IMG/VR virus record: IMGVR_UViG_3300011116_000034
Span: 1-20,653 of that record
Strand: one strand, 5' to 3'
Origin: a virus
Length of the DNA stretch: 20,653 nucleotides
Positions 5,625 through 13,733 of this stretch are shown here, piece by piece. The notes under the pieces were generated by a model that worked only from the letters and a program-made list of their open reading frames with translations, did not search any database and was not told the origin of the DNA. Numbering within the stretch: position 1 is the stretch's first letter; each line of letters starts with the position of its first letter. Position numbers and translations under genes: made by a program.

Positions 5625-6272
5625 TTAGGCCACCTTTAGGACTGATATTTGAGTGTAAGTCTCGACTGAACCATTATTGGCCGCGATGCCGAATCCATAA
5701 GTAGTTGATGTTGCACTAGCGTAGTGCTGAATCTGAAATACCTTAGTTCCAGCGATTACGACCACTCCGCTAAATGGAGAATGAGTCACCATAATATCTG
5801 AAGCGTCTGTGTAAGCAGAACCGCCATTAATTGCCACAGTTGAATCGGTGATGTTGTAAAGACGAGTCATGTGCTGATTAACATCGTAGGCTGGTGCTGA
5901 GCCTTGAATGAGATAAGTACCAGCAGGCAAGGTAAGTTGATTAGAAGCGATAGATGCTCCAGAGATGCCGTTAGTGCCTACTGTGGTATTGAGATCACGA
6001 GTACGCCATGCGCCAGCAGTGAATGTACCGCCTTGAGTATTCGCCGCTTTTTGATCTGAAAAGGTTGCTGCGCTAATAAATACTGGAGTTACCCAAGCGA
6101 AGTCCAAGTCTGTTCCAGAGGCCTTCTTGAGTACCTGATCTGTCGTACCACCCTTGAGATCGACCAAGGATGTATCGATAGCAGAACCAAGGGTACGGAT
6201 CGCTAGTGCGCCGTCCTTGACGTAGCCTGTGTTATCAGGTGTCGTCCAGCCAAAGTTAGTTGTTGTTGCCAC
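5625..6272 (-). CDS. Minor tail/fibre protein with C-terminal jelly-roll-like domain
   Basis: A 215-residue protein starting from GTG with GGGGCAAGC before it. The first 60 residues (T-T-P-D-N-T-G-Y-V-K-D-G-A-L-A-I-R-T-L-G) resemble the attachment part of phage fibre proteins, where a D-G-x-x-A-I-x-x-L pattern is common. The remainder is beta-rich: A-G-T-Y-L-I-Q-G-S-A-P, T-R-L-Y-N-I-T-D-S and F-Q-I-Q-H-Y-A-S read like a C1q/TNF-type or lectin-like receptor-binding head. It probably sits at the tail tip beside the collagen-like fibre. The assignment to a head fold is inference from strand pattern only. Confidence 0.65.
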   Translation of the reverse strand: MATTTNFGWTTPDNTGYVKDGALAIRTLGSAIDTSLVDLKGGTTDQVLKKASGTDLDFAWVTPVFISAATFSDQKAANTQGGTFTAGAWRTRDLNTTVGTNGISGASIASNQLTLPAGTYLIQGSAPAYDVNQHMTRLYNITDSTVAINGGSAYTDASDIMVTHSPFSGVVVIAGTKVFQIQHYASATSTTYGFGIAANNGSVETYTQISVLKVA

Positions 6273-6280
6273 GCTTGCCC

Positions 6281-7432
6281 CTAGTCATCGTAAGTAGTCC
6301 ATTGTACCGCAGCCCCCACGCCATTCCATGTAAGAGACGCTGAGACGTCCTGCCATCTGGTAGGAGTGAAACTGTAGGTATAGTCGGTTGTGTTAAGCGT
6401 CAAGATCATCTCGTATTGATTGATCGAGAATGTGTAGCCTTCGACGAAGCCTCGATAGGTTGTGTTCTTTAAGGCGATTGGTAGGGCTGTGATCTGAATT
6501 GGCTCGCCCATGCTCATCGAGATATAGAAGTCCTTAAGAGCATCTGAAACATTGGAAGAGTTGATCGGGATAGTGAATGAGCTGAGAGATGTTCTTGGAT
6601 AGGCTCGAAGCGTGATGTAACGATCTGCCTGAGTCTGAGCATCTGTTGAGTTATGTAGGGTATTGGAGATCGATCCATCCACCTGCCCATAATCGGAAAT
6701 ACTTGTAGCATCTGTAGCCGTGACTGTTCCAGCATTATAGGTAAGAGTTAGGTTATTTAAGATATCTGCCAGAGTTTTTTGGCTTGATACGTTAGACCAG
6801 AGAATGTGATTATTTGGGATTACTGTGTATCCGTTGGCTTTAGCGTCATTGGTACGACGCGACTCATTGGCGAAGCCAACCTTGCCTAGTGAAGTCTCAT
6901 AGATATATCCGAATGCCTGAGCAGCGAATGAAGCAGCTAGTGAGTAAGCATCTGCCCGTGAACCTGTTCGAGCCGCGAACTCGTAGATTGATGGACTATC
7001 CACGACATCGATCGTCTGCCCTGCATCTGTGAAGATACGAGTCATGCGATCGGTATCCATCTCCTTAGCCCAATTTGATCCACCGATGATCTTTCGAGAC
7101 ATCTGCGAGAATGGGCCAACGGCTGTGATGGTCTGGACTGCATTAGTCCCGATTGTGCCTGAGCCTGCTAGGTTGTTATCAACGCTAGTGATCTTGCCTG
7201 TGAAGATTGTGACGTCTGTGCCAGCCATGTTCTTGACCTTGATTGAGACCACGTTGTTCATCTGGAAGTCGTAGTCTGTGTTATTGGTATTAAGGATCGA
7301 AATGCGAGCATAAGAAGATCGAGCCTGTTCCCAGACAGAAGTTCTGCCATAAGAAATCTGAACGTCTGAGAGAGTGATCGACTTACGATCTACGCCATCG
7401 ACTGTGATAGTTGGTTGGGGAGTCCAAGGCAT
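6281..7432 (-). CDS. Minor tail protein / tail-tip hub
   Basis: A 383-residue protein encoded directly after the tape measure with a TAATG overlap. The N-terminal part (S-Y-G-R-T-S-V-W-E-Q-A, S-Y-A-R-I-S-I-L-N and F-T-G-K-I-T-S-V-D) resembles the hub or baseplate domain of siphovirus tail proteins that bind the end of the tail tube. It is beta-rich, with no enzymatic motif seen. Only this one large tail-tip protein and the short fibre genes follow the tape measure, a very reduced tail tip compared with typical actinophages, which carry several minor tail genes. Confidence 0.75.
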   Translation of the reverse strand: MPWTPQPTITVDGVDRKSITLSDVQISYGRTSVWEQARSSYARISILNTNNTDYDFQMNNVVSIKVKNMAGTDVTIFTGKITSVDNNLAGSGTIGTNAVQTITAVGPFSQMSRKIIGGSNWAKEMDTDRMTRIFTDAGQTIDVVDSPSIYEFAARTGSRADAYSLAASFAAQAFGYIYETSLGKVGFANESRRTNDAKANGYTVIPNNHILWSNVSSQKTLADILNNLTLTYNAGTVTATDATSISDYGQVDGSISNTLHNSTDAQTQADRYITLRAYPRTSLSSFTIPINSSNVSDALKDFYISMSMGEPIQITALPIALKNTTYRGFVEGYTFSINQYEMILTLNTTDYTYSFTPTRWQDVSASLTWNGVGAAVQWTTYDD

Positions 7433-8796
7433 TATGCACCCACCAGTAGAGAGGCTCCAACCTTATTGAACGTACCAGAGAGAGTCGCTTCACGATTGAG
7501 AATCTGAGTGATCTGACGAGCTGTGGAGATTGGATCGATTGCGCCATTAACGGTGATGTTGATTGTGTTACCTGACTTACCGCCAAGTGCGCCATTAGGA
7601 ATGATTGTGCCTGAGCCTGAAGGCGTGAATAGTTCTGGACCCTTCTCGCCTACCAGATAGGTTGTACCGCCTGCTACAGGGCCACCAGAGGCTCTACCAC
7701 CGCCGAACATTCCACCGATAGAACCACCGATTTTTGAACCTAGACTGATGAGTGTCTGGAATCCTCGGATCAAGGCTCCTACTACATCGACCACCGCTGA
7801 AATGGCAGTTCCGATCCCTTGGATTGCTAGCTTGAAGGCTCCACCTAGGAATGGTGCAACGTACTTCTGAATGAACTCTAATAGGGCTTTGAATTCTTCT
7901 TTGTTGTCTGCTACTGCGCCCTTGATGTTATCGAAAGCTGATTTGATCCCCTCAAATACTGGAATGAAGATTGACTTAGCAGCTGAGATGAATCCGCTGA
8001 GTGCCTTGCTAATTCCCTTTTCTCCACCGATTGAATCAATGAACATCTGGACGCCCGGCACTACCTTCTGGACGATGAAATCAACCATTGGAGTAATCGC
8101 GTTAAGAATGAATACGCCGACAGTCTCCTTACCTTCATTGAAGGCGATCTTAAGGCGATCCATCTTGCCTTGGAATGTCTCGGCTTGCTTTGAGGCTTGT
8201 CCCTCGAATGTCTTAGATAGTGATGCAGTAGCCGCGTCGAAGTCTTTAGTCTTGATGATGTTCTCATCGATGCCGCCGCCTAGCTTCTTAAGGCTGGCGA
8301 AGTTGCCGTCCTGAGCTTTGGCTAAGGCTTCTGTAACGGCTTGGAGTGACTTGCCTGTACCTGCTGCAATATTAATTGCGAGAGTCTGTAGTTTCTGGGC
8401 TTCTTCGACTGATTTAGTTGATCGAACTAGACGATCCAGACTTGGACGAAGTTCATCATCTGTGATGCCTTTAGCCAGAGAAGTCTTGAGGATGTAATCC
8501 TCGGTTGATTTGATCTGGGCTTGTGTTGCACCAGTTACGTTCTTAAGAGATGTTGCTAGGCGTAATTGAGCCGCTTCATCTTCTATCGCAGCCTTGACTC
8601 CATCGATGGCTAACTTGCCAGCGTAAGCAACCGCCGCTGCTCCTGCCGCTGCGAATGCTAGTCCTGCTGCTTTACCGAACTTGCCGATCTTATCGCCGAA
8701 TGTTGAAACCTCGCTCGAACCCTTATTAAGGCTTGCGCTGAGGTCTTTGACTTCTCCAAGGATTGCGAGTTTAAGGGTTCTGCTATCTGAAGCCAT
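7432..8796 (-). CDS. Tape measure protein
   Basis: A 454-residue protein with an Ala/Lys-rich helical N-terminus, a hydrophobic span at about 43-62 (A-A-G-L-A-F-A-A-A-G-A-A-A-V-A-Y-A-G) and long helical stretches. Further hydrophobic segments lie around 315-365, and a Gly-rich region carries A-S-G-G-P-V-A-G-G and V-G-E-K-G-P-E-L-F, a motif typical of the C-terminal part of many tape measures. It sets tail length; by the usual ~1.5 angstrom per residue rule this predicts a tail near 65-70 nm, short for a siphovirus. It is coupled by TAATG to genes on both sides and lies downstream of the chaperone pair, as expected. Confidence 0.9.
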   Translation of the reverse strand: MASDSRTLKLAILGEVKDLSASLNKGSSEVSTFGDKIGKFGKAAGLAFAAAGAAAVAYAGKLAIDGVKAAIEDEAAQLRLATSLKNVTGATQAQIKSTEDYILKTSLAKGITDDELRPSLDRLVRSTKSVEEAQKLQTLAINIAAGTGKSLQAVTEALAKAQDGNFASLKKLGGGIDENIIKTKDFDAATASLSKTFEGQASKQAETFQGKMDRLKIAFNEGKETVGVFILNAITPMVDFIVQKVVPGVQMFIDSIGGEKGISKALSGFISAAKSIFIPVFEGIKSAFDNIKGAVADNKEEFKALLEFIQKYVAPFLGGAFKLAIQGIGTAISAVVDVVGALIRGFQTLISLGSKIGGSIGGMFGGGRASGGPVAGGTTYLVGEKGPELFTPSGSGTIIPNGALGGKSGNTINITVNGAIDPISTARQITQILNREATLSGTFNKVGASLLVGA

Positions 8797-9257
8797 TAGA
8801 ACTCCTTAAGAATCTTTGAGAAGGCATCTTGCCATTCCCGAATGATGTAAGGCTGGATTGCCTTGAGTGTTGGATAGATGAAGTAGCCATAGTTACCTGA
8901 TCGGAAGCGTGGAGTCCTTGCAGGGAACTGCTTAAACTTGTTTGAGCCGAACTCCATGCCACCCCAGAGTTTTTTAGTATCTGCTCCACCAGAGAATCTC
9001 TGAGAAGCGAACCCTAGGCTGATCTCACCTACCTTGGAACTTTTAGAAACCTTGCCACCCTGAGCAATACGGACTGCAACCTTAGTAGCCACAGTACGAG
9101 TGCCAGAAGCCTTCTGAATCTGACCTAACGCATAGTCGGCAAGTGCGCCTGAAACCTTCTTGGCTTCTTCGACTGCCGCTTCATCCATAGCCTTAAAGGC
9201 GCGGATCACTTCTCGGATTTCTTTCCGATTGTAAGCCTCGACCTCAGCTTGGTTCAT
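8796..9257 (-). CDS. Tail/neck-type structural protein between chaperone and tape measure
   Basis: A 153-residue protein: charged helical N-terminus (V-E-A-Y-N-R-K-E-I-R-E-V-I-R-A-F), then a basic beta-containing middle with F-G-S-N-K-F-K-Q-F-P and Y-F-I-Y-P-T-L, and a C-terminal helix. This pattern, especially G-x-x-F-G-S-x...F-x-Y-P-x-L, resembles HK97 gp10-like neck or tail-completion proteins. That gene usually lies between head adaptor and tail terminator, so its place after the tail chaperones is unusual. GGAG precedes the ATG, which lies inside the end of the frameshifted chaperone frame. Confidence 0.55.
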   Translation of the reverse strand: MNQAEVEAYNRKEIREVIRAFKAMDEAAVEEAKKVSGALADYALGQIQKASGTRTVATKVAVRIAQGGKVSKSSKVGEISLGFASQRFSGGADTKKLWGGMEFGSNKFKQFPARTPRFRSGNYGYFIYPTLKAIQPYIIREWQDAFSKILKEF

Positions 9258-9626
9258 TACGCTCCTTCAGTATTTCAATCGCCGTGAGAATATCTTCCGC
9301 TGATTCCCACTCCCTCATCGGGATATGGGTTGCGATGGCTAACTCGACTAGGAGTCGGCCGATACTTCCTCGGCTATGGCTTTTGGGTTATCAGAGTCCA
9401 CATCCACATCTTCCACGCTTTCGATCCATGCCTCAAAAGGTTTAACAGGTTTGCCTGCCGCCTCTCGCTTCATGGCACTATGCGCTACGAATAAGATGTC
9501 CCACATTCCAGAGAAATCTGAAATTGACTTCTGACTAGCTTGTTCCCATTTTGCGAAGTCTGGTGGATAGGCCACATAAGTAGCCTGATCCCCGGACTGA
9601 TATGTAATTGTGATTGCTTTTTTCAT
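9244..9626 (-). CDS. Tail assembly chaperone long form via -1 frameshift
   Basis: Translation from 9626 can shift by -1 at CCCAAAA (9387 down to 9381). It then continues in a second frame for 45 codons (S-H-S-R-G-S-I-G-R-L-L-V-E-L-A-I-A-T-H...), with W-E-S-A-E-D-I-L-T-A-I-E-I-L later, to a TGA at 9244-9246. The total is about 127 residues. This is the gpG/gpGT arrangement known from lambda and nearly all siphoviruses, placed as expected between tail tube and tape measure. The second frame has no good start of its own near the overlap. The interval given spans both frames; the base at 9381 is read twice. Confidence 0.75.
9348..9626 (-). CDS. Tail assembly chaperone short form
   Basis: A 92-residue protein (M-K-K-A-I-T-I-T-Y-Q) ending in an acidic tail, V-E-D-V-D-V-D-S-D-N-P-K and A-E-E-V-S-A-D-S, terminating at TAG. 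GGGAG lies at proper distance before the ATG. It is the unshifted product of the chaperone gene. It would bind the tape measure and bring tail-tube subunits during assembly and is not expected in virions. The acidic tail surrounds the slip site. Position directly after the tail tube gene supports the call. Confidence 0.8.
   Translation of the reverse strand: MKKAITITYQSGDQATYVAYPPDFAKWEQASQKSISDFSGMWDILFVAHSAMKREAAGKPVKPFEAWIESVEDVDVDSDNPKAIAEEVSADS
9381..9387 (-). promoter_or_regulatory. Programmed -1 frameshift slippery site CCCAAAA
   Basis: On the minus strand the zero-frame codons are AAC CCA AAA GCC, so C-CCA-AAA fits the X-XXY-YYZ rule for -1 slippage. A small hairpin (CGACT/AGTCG, 3-base loop, 9345-9357) lies 23 bases downstream; this is a little far for a classical stimulator. 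Confidence 0.7.
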
Positions 9627-9647
9627 CTTTGCTCCCGTTGGTTTAGA

Positions 9648-10058
9648 TTATGAGATGGTTAGTGTTGGCTTTGCTGTTCCCTGAAGAACGAAAGTGATTG
9701 TCTGTGCATCCTTGCCTGTTCCAGAAGCATCTGGGAATACTGGAAGAACGTTACCAGTAAAGACTGCGCCTGATGCGGCTGTAAAGGTATAAGCAAGTGA
9801 AGTGTTTGGAGCAGTTGAAGCTGCTGTCCACATCGCCTCGCAGATTGATGAAGCAGGTGAGTTTGCGCCCCAGTCTGCAAGGACTGTGACTGAAAGTGTT
9901 GCTGTTGTGTCTAGCGCGTAGAAAACCTTGCCGTCAATTGTCTCGTAGGCGTTACGCTCTAGGTTTACAGCTAGTGTTGCTGATGTACATTGATCGCCGT
10001 AGTTCTTGCTATCGATTGTTAGCGAGAGATCGCGACCTGTGATAACTGTTGTTGCCAT
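9648..10058 (-). CDS. Major tail (tube) protein
   Basis: A 136-residue beta-rich protein (M-A-T-T-V-I-T-G-R-D-L-S-L-T-I-D) with Y-G-D-Q-C-T-S-A-T-L and T-A-T-L-S-V-T-V-L-A-D-W-G and few charged residues, as in small siphovirus tail tube subunits. AAGGAGA precedes the ATG. It lies between the tail terminator and the chaperones, the standard order. It is at the short end of the usual 130-250 residue range and has no extra Ig-like domain, consistent with a minimised virion. Confidence 0.8.
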   Translation of the reverse strand: MATTVITGRDLSLTIDSKNYGDQCTSATLAVNLERNAYETIDGKVFYALDTTATLSVTVLADWGANSPASSICEAMWTAASTAPNTSLAYTFTAASGAVFTGNVLPVFPDASGTGKDAQTITFVLQGTAKPTLTIS

Positions 10059-10067
10059 TTTGTCTCC

Positions 10068-10457
10068 TTAGACTGTTCGCGTGTAGTGTGTACTAACGAC
10101 GATATCGGCTACTAGCAGATTGCTTGCGCCTACTTGTGTAACTGTTGGTCGTTGGACATCGCTTATCTCATAACCTGCTGGAATGGCTAGTACAACGCTT
10201 TCTATGAGTTGCTCGATATTGTCGAGCGATGCTGGATTGCTTGAGTAAGCCACGCAGCAAGATATGGTGAAGTTGAGTTTGCATCGGAAGGTAGATGATC
10301 CGATCGTGTCGAACTCCATGTATGGTGAAGATGGGACAAGCACTACCGCCGGGACTGGTACGTTTTCTGGTACGTATGAGAAGACGTTAGCTGCGACTGA
10401 TCCAAGTGCTGTAGCAAGTGGAGTGCGAACGGCTGAAAGAATGGTTGAGGCTGGCAT
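10068..10457 (-). CDS. Tail terminator / tail completion protein
   Basis: A 129-residue protein with an alpha-helical start (S-T-I-L-S-A-V-R-T-P-L-A-T-A-L), then alternating strands (V-P-A-V-V-L-V-P-S and F-R-C-K-L-N-F-T-I-S-C-C-V-A), a central helix (L-D-N-I-E-Q-L-I-E-S-V-V-L-A-I) and a final strand pair. This alpha-beta layout and location directly before the tail tube gene fit gpU-like tail terminators, which cap the tube and join it to the head. It is coupled to the adaptor gene by TAATG. Confidence 0.65.
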   Translation of the reverse strand: MPASTILSAVRTPLATALGSVAANVFSYVPENVPVPAVVLVPSSPYMEFDTIGSSTFRCKLNFTISCCVAYSSNPASLDNIEQLIESVVLAIPAGYEISDVQRPTVTQVGASNLLVADIVVSTHYTRTV

Positions 10458-11029
10458 TATTGGGCTATCGTTCCTACATCGACGAGTGAACCTAATAGAC
10501 CAACGCAGCGATTATAGAGTGAGCGGCCCATCCTGAACGGACTTGGACTGAAATCCACGCCTTCGATCTGGCCACCTGCTGCTGTGCGACTCTGGAAGAT
10601 TTCGACAGAGACGACTAGGACGGCTGATTCTACTGCGCTATTTCCGACATAAGTCGATGCACCAGTAAGGGTAGCCAACCCTGATGGGATGATGTTCTTA
10701 GAGATGATATCGGCGTTAGTAATAGCCGCTGAGAATGCTGAGTCATCAAGTAAATCTGTTGTGACTGTTCGAGTGCCATTGAAAGGGCTACCGCATCCTG
10801 TGATAACTACGGACTGGCCTTCTGCGAATGGATTAGTCTGAACTGTTGAGAAGTAAGCAACGTTATTGTTGAGCGAGACTGCATCGATGGCTACTGAGTA
10901 ACTTACGAGCATTGGCAGAATGATCGCCTCTGCACTATCGATGATGTCTGATAGAACTGCGTCCGAATACAGAGAGGAAGAAACGCCAAGGGTTGATCGA
11001 AGCTCTGAAGCCGTGATAATTGTTGGCAT
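10457..11029 (-). CDS. Head-tail connector / adaptor
   Basis: A 190-residue protein that begins with the helical pattern of gp6-type head-tail adaptors (A-S-E-L-R-S-T-L-G-V, then Y-S-D-A-V-L-S-D-I-I-D-S-A-E-A-I-I). Residues 45-115 form an inserted beta-rich domain (V-S-L-N-N-N-V-A-Y-F-S-T-V and G-Q-S-V-V-I-T-G-C-G), followed by a helix with A-V-L-V-V-S-V-E-I-F-Q-S-R and an S-P-F-R-M-G end. GAGAGGA precedes the ATG. Placement after the capsid gene supports the role. It appears to be the only clear adaptor. Confidence 0.7.
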   Translation of the reverse strand: MPTIITASELRSTLGVSSSLYSDAVLSDIIDSAEAIILPMLVSYSVAIDAVSLNNNVAYFSTVQTNPFAEGQSVVITGCGSPFNGTRTVTTDLLDDSAFSAAITNADIISKNIIPSGLATLTGASTYVGNSAVESAVLVVSVEIFQSRTAAGGQIEGVDFSPSPFRMGRSLYNRCVGLLGSLVDVGTIAQ

Positions 11030-11052
11030 TTCTATCCTCTCGGTAAACGACT

Positions 11053-11081
11053 GGGGGAGCGATCGGGAGCAACCGCCCCCC
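11053..11081 (-). promoter_or_regulatory. GC-rich hairpin between capsid and adaptor genes
   Basis: GGGGG (11053-11057) plus GCG (11059-11061) pairs with CGC (11074-11076) plus CCCCC (11077-11081), with a single bulged A and a 12-base loop. It sits in the 68-base gap after the capsid gene, one of the largest gaps in unit A. No U-run follows in the reading direction, so it is more likely an mRNA-stabilising or attenuating element than a full terminator. Capsid translation stops at TAATAA, and further stops in the other frames follow. Confidence 0.5.
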
Positions 11082-11097
11082 CATGCTTAGTTAGTTA

Positions 11098-12633
11098 TTA
11101 GGTAAGGTTGAAGCGACGAACGCCTGCGCCGACCTTTGTTGCGATTGCGTAGTAACCGTAAACGGCAACCTGCAAGCGACCATTTGCGAGTGCTTGAACC
11201 TGAACCTGAGTCTTTGGTGCCTCGTAGAATGTGACCGCCTCTGGAACGACGAGGAATGCTGAATCGTCGATGAGAGTTGTTGTTGTCATGTGTGGATCAA
11301 CGAAGAGGTTGAGACCCATTACGTTACCTGTGATTGAGTTTACGCCGACGTTGCCGGGAGCGTTTGATGGCTGAGCCGCTGTGAATAGTGGACGGTTTGT
11401 TGTGTCCTCTGCTGAGATGATTGTCTCCCACCATGCTGTATTAGCGATGATGTTCTTAGCGAACTTGCCTGCTGCTGCGTAAGCGGCTGGAACTTCCTTG
11501 CCGACATAAGCCTTGAAGCCTGCGATTGTTGCAGCCTGTGTTGAAGCCTGTGTTCCACCAGCAACGAGAGCTGCTACTAGAGCCTGATCTGTTGCCTTTG
11601 CGTATGCAGAGTTGAGTTCGCGGATGAGTTCATCGTAGAACGCTGGTGATGAGCGATCTAGGAGTTCCCATGAGATGTTCTGAAGTCCAGCGGCCTTCTT
11701 GACGTCTACTGTGATGTAAGTAGAAGCCATTTCTGTTCCGCCAAGTGCTTCACCTTCTGTTGAGTTTCCATCGACAGTTGGAGCAGTTCCGAGCTTAGGA
11801 ATTGTGAATGACATTCCTGATGCTGGCAATACGCCACGAGAAACTGCATCTACGGCTGGACGGCCATCGATTGAAGTTGTGATGAACTCGTTCATATGTG
11901 GAGCGAGTGTTAAACCTGTGTTTGTTGAAGTGTCGTTAGTTGCTTTGACGAGAGTCTTTGCTTCGTCATCGCCCATAGCGGCCTTGATGTTCGCTTCTAG
12001 GAACTGACCTGCTGTGAGGTTAGTGTTGATGCGTGGAGTTGCGTAGAATGCTGGCTTTGATGCAGCAGCCTCTACTTTTGTCGCTTCTACCGCTTCAGTT
12101 ACGGCAGGAGCTTCTGGAACGGTAGTGTCTGACACTTGTTCTCCTTCTGTTGGTTGGTTTGCATCTGCTACCTCTTCAGGAGCAGAATCTTCTGATGCAG
12201 CGACTTGAGCGACACGCGCTGAGTCGATTGCTGGATCGGTGACGAGTGACGTCTCTACGATCGAACTCTTGCTAATGACCATGACGCCATCTTGGTTGTC
12301 CCACGCATCTACCTTGACGCCGACTGAGAATCCGTCGCGCATTCCTGTAGAAGCTTCGACGAGTGCATCATTTCCAGCAGTTGTCTCAGCGATCTTGAAT
12401 GTTGCAACGATGCCTGAATCGGTGATCTCGTGTGCAATAAGTTTTCCGATAGGTCGAGTACGATCATGTTCGAGCAAGAGCTTGATGTTCTTATTAAACT
12501 TGATTGAATCTGAAGCGAAAATAGTTGGACCAGCAGAAGTGTTGCCCTGCTCGCCCCATGTAACGATCTGGCCTGAGATTGTGCGAGATTGTGAATCCGC
12601 AGCTGTTAGTGTGATTGGGACTTCGATCTTCAT
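11098..12633 (-). CDS. Capsid maturation protease-major capsid protein fusion
   Basis: A 511-residue fusion. Residues 1-145 are a prohead protease domain of the S78/U35 type: L-L-L-E-H-D-R-T with H56, G-F-S-V-G-V with S103, and E127/D133 nearby, matching the His-Ser-Glu/Asp catalytic arrangement. A Glu/Ala/Pro-rich linker covers about 146-195. Residues from about 200 form an HK97-fold capsid protein (L-E-A-N-I-K-A-A-M-G-D-D-E-A-K, later S-F-T-I-P-K-L-G and a terminal Y-G-Y-Y-A-I-A-T-K-V-G). Fusion means each subunit brings its own protease, which must be released on maturation. The start overlaps the portal stop by ATGA. Confidence 0.88.
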   Translation of the reverse strand: MKIEVPITLTAADSQSRTISGQIVTWGEQGNTSAGPTIFASDSIKFNKNIKLLLEHDRTRPIGKLIAHEITDSGIVATFKIAETTAGNDALVEASTGMRDGFSVGVKVDAWDNQDGVMVISKSSIVETSLVTDPAIDSARVAQVAASEDSAPEEVADANQPTEGEQVSDTTVPEAPAVTEAVEATKVEAAASKPAFYATPRINTNLTAGQFLEANIKAAMGDDEAKTLVKATNDTSTNTGLTLAPHMNEFITTSIDGRPAVDAVSRGVLPASGMSFTIPKLGTAPTVDGNSTEGEALGGTEMASTYITVDVKKAAGLQNISWELLDRSSPAFYDELIRELNSAYAKATDQALVAALVAGGTQASTQAATIAGFKAYVGKEVPAAYAAAGKFAKNIIANTAWWETIISAEDTTNRPLFTAAQPSNAPGNVGVNSITGNVMGLNLFVDPHMTTTTLIDDSAFLVVPEAVTFYEAPKTQVQVQALANGRLQVAVYGYYAIATKVGAGVRRFNLT

Positions 12634-13733
12634 CGGATTAGGTCCTCTTCCTCTTGGATTTGTTCAACGCTCATCGCGCCGATTGTGTTGAGTATCTGAT
12701 AAACCTGAGCGCGTTCTAAAGGATTTCCGCGAAGGAAGTCATCGAGATCGAATCGGATTTCAGAAGTTGAAGGGCAGATATCTGGAAGTGATAGACGGCT
12801 CTCGATCGCTGCCAAGATTGGGCGAAGCGAGAAGTCCACAAGTGAACGACGTTCAGAAGTGGCGTTGGAGTAGGTCATCGATGTTGTCTCTGCTGAAAGG
12901 AAGTAAGCAGGAATGCCGGAAGCTCGTGCTATTTCCAACGCCACATATTGACGAGCCTCTACGAGCTGAAGGCTCTTAGGGTCGAATCCAACTGATTGCA
13001 TTTCAACATCTGCATTAAGGAATGCTGTTGATCGAGTAGCGCGAGAATTGCGCCATGCTTCAAGAAGTTTAGCGATGCGCTCTGAAGTTAAGTTTGTTCC
13101 GTTGCTCTTAAGAACCATCGATGGGACTGGCTCTTTAGCGTATGAGAGAGCAGCCTTTTCTAGTTCGATTGCGGCGATTACTGTGCGACCTGCGCGATTA
13201 ATAAAGCCTTCATCTGCGCCATCGAAGCGAATAACTGAACCGACTCCAGCAATAGGAGCAAGTTTGCCATCTACTTCATAGCCTTCAATTTCGTTCATTG
13301 CCAAGTTGTACTTAGGATTAACGCGACGTGGATCGATGCGAGTCCATGAGCGAACGCGGCCATCTTCTGCATAAGCATCGAGGACGAGTCCGAAGCCAAC
13401 GCCGTACAGCCAAATGTCTTCTGCAAGCCAATTGTAAACGACGAATCCTGAGACGCGTGGATCTGGTTGATTGATAACTCTTAAAGGTTCGACGTGTGCG
13501 CCGGTGATCTTGTTGTATTGCTCAAGTGGAAGAGAGCCGATAGTTCCGCAGATGATGTTACGGGCGCGAGCAACCGCAGGAACCGACATAGCAGATGCGC
13601 GATCGACTGTCGTTGGTGCATTAAGCAATCCATAGACAGAAGTTGAAAGATTGAAAGGTTGTAGAGAGGCTTCAACATCGGTGACTTTATCAGCCACAGA
13701 CGGAGCCCCTAAAAAGAATTCTTTTAGTCCCAT
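12630..13733 (-). CDS. HK97-type portal protein
   Basis: A 367-residue protein with the family signature V-P-A-V-A-R-A-R-N-I-I-C-G-T-I-G-S-L-P-L (about 51-70), W-L-A-E-D-I-W-L-Y-G-V-G-F near 105-117, and the C-terminal A-Y-F-L-S-A-E-T-T-S-M-T-Y-S-N segment typical of phage_portal proteins. It forms the dodecameric DNA gate at one capsid vertex. It is short for the family (often 390-500 residues). No purine-rich ribosome site precedes the ATG; the bases just before it are ACTCCTTA. A near-perfect dyad around GAATTC (13709-13727) covers codons 3-8, so translation may depend on re-initiation after terminase. Confidence 0.9.
   Translation of the reverse strand: MGLKEFFLGAPSVADKVTDVEASLQPFNLSTSVYGLLNAPTTVDRASAMSVPAVARARNIICGTIGSLPLEQYNKITGAHVEPLRVINQPDPRVSGFVVYNWLAEDIWLYGVGFGLVLDAYAEDGRVRSWTRIDPRRVNPKYNLAMNEIEGYEVDGKLAPIAGVGSVIRFDGADEGFINRAGRTVIAAIELEKAALSYAKEPVPSMVLKSNGTNLTSERIAKLLEAWRNSRATRSTAFLNADVEMQSVGFDPKSLQLVEARQYVALEIARASGIPAYFLSAETTSMTYSNATSERRSLVDFSLRPILAAIESRLSLPDICPSTSEIRFDLDDFLRGNPLERAQVYQILNTIGAMSVEQIQEEEDLIR

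Noticed and set aside
7871-8314. Plus-strand open frame of 147 codons
   Set aside because: It lies fully opposite the tape measure gene, has no ribosome site or family resemblance, and all recognised genes run on the minus strand. Other long plus-strand frames (for example 1650-2120 and 12239-12691) were rejected for the same reason.
9244-9380. Apparent broken gene (frameshift mutation) after the tail chaperone
   Set aside because: The shift occurs at a canonical CCCAAAA site in the known location for programmed frameshifting, so it is read as regulated rather than a pseudogene or sequencing error.
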